Positions 61,565 to 64,000 of a DNA stretch of 64,000 nt are shown here, in pieces; positions within the stretch are counted from its first letter, which is position 1, and the number at the start of each line of letters is the position of its first letter. The DNA is taken from the NCBI GenBank assembly GCA_014155875.1, contig JACEFZ010004192.1, positions 310,001-374,000 of the forward strand, in the 5' to 3' direction. The position numbers and the translations under genes were made by a program. The stretch comes from Cepaea nemoralis (lineage: Eukaryota; Mollusca; Gastropoda; Stylommatophora; Helicidae). Under the pieces are notes generated by a model that was not told where the DNA came from, made no database searches, and saw only the letters and a program-made list of their open reading frames with translations.

Positions 61565-61740
61565 ACTTGTCCTTTGCATGATGTTGTAATCAACCCCAGA
61601 TTGTCTAGGCAATTTTACATTCAGCAGTTTGCCATTGCTTTCTGAATGAGAAATAACATTGAAGCCTGACTACCAGTGTAGGGGATGAACTCCTGCCCTG
61701 CCATCTGCACAACGAAGTTTAAGAGCTAGAGTGTTTAATC
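61565..61740 (-). mobile_element. SINE family B copy, old
   Basis: CTTGTCCTTTGCATGATGTT, GTAATCAACCCCAG and GTTTGCCATTGCTTTCTGAA. The end resembles the SINE A head (TAGGGGATGAACTCC), so it may be a junction of two SINEs. Confidence 0.6.
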
Positions 61741-63355
61741 TTTTCAGCAACGTGACCATTTCTTAATAGCTGTTAAAATGTCATATTACCTTTACTATAT
61801 TTATCTCCTATAAACAGACTTTAGTTCTATTTATATATTACTGAACATTTCCCAGCATCTCTCTGGAGCCATCTAACAGCACTAAATTTTCTACTGACAT
61901 GGGCATCACACCTTTAAAACACTCAACACAAGTTACAAGGAATGCTACCAAAGTTGGCTCATTTCATTAGCTACTGAACAATTTAATGACTTACATGTTA
62001 AAGTTCATCACTATCACAGTCTAAAAACTAGGTTAAGTGTTAGATGTCAAAGGTTAAGTTCTTACATATTTTTTTTATTAAAAAAGAAGGATTACACAAG
62101 GGAAAGAAACAAAAAATTTAATAAAATAGCAGATAATCACAGCCAGTTCAAACCTGCAAAGCTTGCAAACTTACCATAAAATTTTTTTTCAAACATGAAG
62201 AAGTGGCACAGATGTATTTCATGGTATATTCATGCCATTTTCCAATGCAAATAAAAAAACACAACATCAAACAGATCTGGAAGGTTAAAAGTTTTAAAAA
62301 GATATATATAACTGAGAGCTGAATGATTTCAGATGATGTGTTTGAGAAGGTCACTATTTGGAACAAAGGTAAGGTTATCTGTGTCTGGTCAACAGTGGAA
62401 CCCTGCCCACATTACAACAAACATCTCCAGCTCAGGTTGGATTAACTAGGCATCATCAACCCCTTTCTGAGACTGACGATGATAAGGTGCCCCACCTTAT
62501 CTTCTCAGCAATGATGGACAACATCACACACACAACAAATCACTTACATTTACTTAATTGAATTTTCTTTGGTAAATGCATTATACAAAAAAGTGAGATA
62601 AGGAAACTCCTAACCCACTATACAACCTTACACTACAGGGTAGAAGATGTGAGATCATCAAGTCAGTTCTGTAGCACAGGGTTTTGTGTAGGACTCACTA
62701 ACAGGTGACGACTCCAGATGAGTAGATCAGAGACTAAATAGACAGTTTTGATGACGACACAGTAGCTAGCTTGAGACTCCTTGAATTTATATTCAATGTC
62801 ACACTGAAAGGCAGCAAATCAGTATATATATGTGTGTATTTGTGTGTGTGAAAATAGCACAGGCGTGGGTGGCAGCAGTCTCTAATGGGTTATTTAACTT
62901 ACCCATTCTCAAAAATTTGAATGGAGACTGATCATCTTTGAGTCTGCTGTAGTGACATTTATTACTAATGACACACTCTGCTTCTTTACCACTATTCATC
63001 TTCACATTTAATGGCTGTTCCTTCCCATTCCAAGAAGCAATTAGCCTTGTGTTTATTAACTTGATTAGTAATACAGGCAGAAACTGCCTAACAGTTTTTG
63101 TGAAAGGTTAGTATTTAATGATTAAGCCTCATTAGTATCTGCAGAATAAAACAATTTCATAAAGCAAGTTACTTTTCACTGTTACAATCAAGCTGGAAAC
63201 CTATCCCATGACCTGTCCACAAGGAGAGAGCAGCCAATAGATACGCCACACTCAGTATAGCTCATGTGTCATTGGATCACATAAGCCCTCCTCTAACGTT
63301 TGAAGGTGGTAACACACAGGTAGCAGTAGTAATACGGACTCTGTACACACCTTAG
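61741..63355. other. Sequence without recognised gene
   Basis: About 1.6 kb. Possible splice-like border GGTAAGTT (minus) at about 62900 follows LKDDQSPFKFLRM, but the peptide does not match E-Syt C2A and I do not call it. A TGTG-rich patch at 62825-62850. No other feature. Confidence 0.35.
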
Positions 63356-63359
63356 TGTG

Positions 63360-63560
63360 TTAGGCATATGTGCTGGAGCCATATTGTCTAGACCAATGGG
63401 CAGTACAGGGCTGATGTGGTCAGTGTCATGGCTGCCATCTTTACTTCCTAAGGCATTTCCTGGTACCTATTTTAGGCTGGGTCAACCGGGGAGCTCAGGT
63501 CAATTGTGAAAGTGAAGTGAATTTGAACCCATGTCCATCAGGCAAGTGTATAGCCACAAC
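63360..63560 (-). mobile_element. SINE family D copy
   Basis: GACCAATGGGCAGTACAGGG, CAGTGTCATGGCTGCCATCT, TTACTTCCTAAGGCATTTCC and GGTACCTATTTTAGGCTGGG, the reverse of the body at 35112-35345. Confidence 0.65.
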
Positions 63561-63819
63561 ACAACACAACAAACAGAGGACAAGATTCAAACAATGAATG
63601 CCTTACTTCTAACCAGTTTGTAAAATATTATTTCTTTATATTGATCCACAAATAGTTGTCGCCCTCACACAAAATACTACTCGAAAAACTACCCGCATAG
63701 AATATTTATAGAATGTTAATCATACATATGGACGTGAAAGTCAAGGGAAAACCATCATATTACTTCCTAGGCATGTGTTAGGGACAGTAACAAAGTGAGA
63801 ATGCTAGTGTTTAAAAGTT

Positions 63820-64000
63820 AATTGCATATCCTTTACAGGATGTAACAGTTAACCCCAGCATTTTTGGCTGTTCGTGATTCCTGGGCAAGTTTACGTTCAG
63901 TAGTTTGCCATTGCTTTCTGAATGACTGGCACCTATACCGTTTCATAAAAAAACTGATGTAAGGTGGTCTGCTGCCAAATCGCCCACAGCTGTGTTTCGA
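63820..64000 (-). mobile_element. SINE family B copy, cut by window end
   Basis: GCATATCCTTTACAGGATGT, TTTACGTTCAGTAGTTTGCC, GCTTTCTGAATGACTGG and the start of the tRNA-like head CACAGCTGTGTTTCGA at the edge. Confidence 0.78.

Noticed and set aside
62905..63005. Possible E-Syt C2A exon ending at a GGTAAGTT donor (LKDDQSPFKFLRM)
   Set aside because: The donor looks good, but the peptide does not match the C2A start and the frame upstream gives no family motif.

Overview
The window looks like nuclear DNA of an invertebrate animal, most plausibly a mollusc; I infer this from texture and cannot prove it. Coding sequence is sparse, introns are GT-AG and 0.6-8 kb long, and the rest is crowded with tRNA-derived SINEs, RTE/BovB-like and other LINE fragments, a mariner element, minisatellites and long simple repeats. 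No bacterial operons, CRISPR arrays, rRNA genes or intact tRNA genes are visible.

The only host coding sequence I can support is extended synaptotagmin (E-Syt), all of it on the minus strand. Eight exons between 32083 and 5154 join in perfect phase (882 nt, 294 codons). They encode the N-terminus, the ER membrane hairpin and the complete SMP lipid-transfer domain; the C2 domains would lie beyond position 1. Farther upstream on the same strand, seven exons between about 56560 and 36859 encode the complementary C-terminal half: end of C2A, C2B, linker and start of C2C. The locus is therefore either a head-to-tail pair of E-Syt genes, each cut by the window, or one gene whose two halves are in swapped order through a rearrangement or scaffolding error. 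No exon occurs twice, and the end of C2C was not found before the next first exon.

Layout on the plus axis: 1-850 decayed LINE; 951-3162 a 79-bp satellite with a six-unit higher-order duplication; 3.2-5.1 kb SINEs, a 39-bp minisatellite and GA repeats; 5.1-32.1 kb the SMP-half gene, whose introns hold SINEs, CT arrays, a Helitron-like composite with a 1.65-kb polypyrimidine core (17.9-20.5 kb), a GT-rich block, a nearly complete RTE (24736-28008) inserted in a SINE with a 12-bp target-site duplication, and a LINE whose 3' coding end carries two in-frame minisatellites (29.5-30.5 kb); 32.1-36.8 kb LINE and RNase H fragments; 36.8-56.6 kb the C2-half gene with a 37-bp minisatellite, a mariner with three in-frame stops, and a second truncated RTE; 56-60 kb degenerate tandem arrays; 60-64 kb SINEs and unassigned AT-rich DNA.

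From about 49.3 to 60 kb the tandem arrays, and one exon, show many one-base gaps, which suggests weak consensus quality. The most interesting items are the split E-Syt architecture, a short (AAG)n-tailed retroposed family with a conserved hairpin and clear target-site duplications at several copies, and minisatellites born inside a retrotransposon reading frame.
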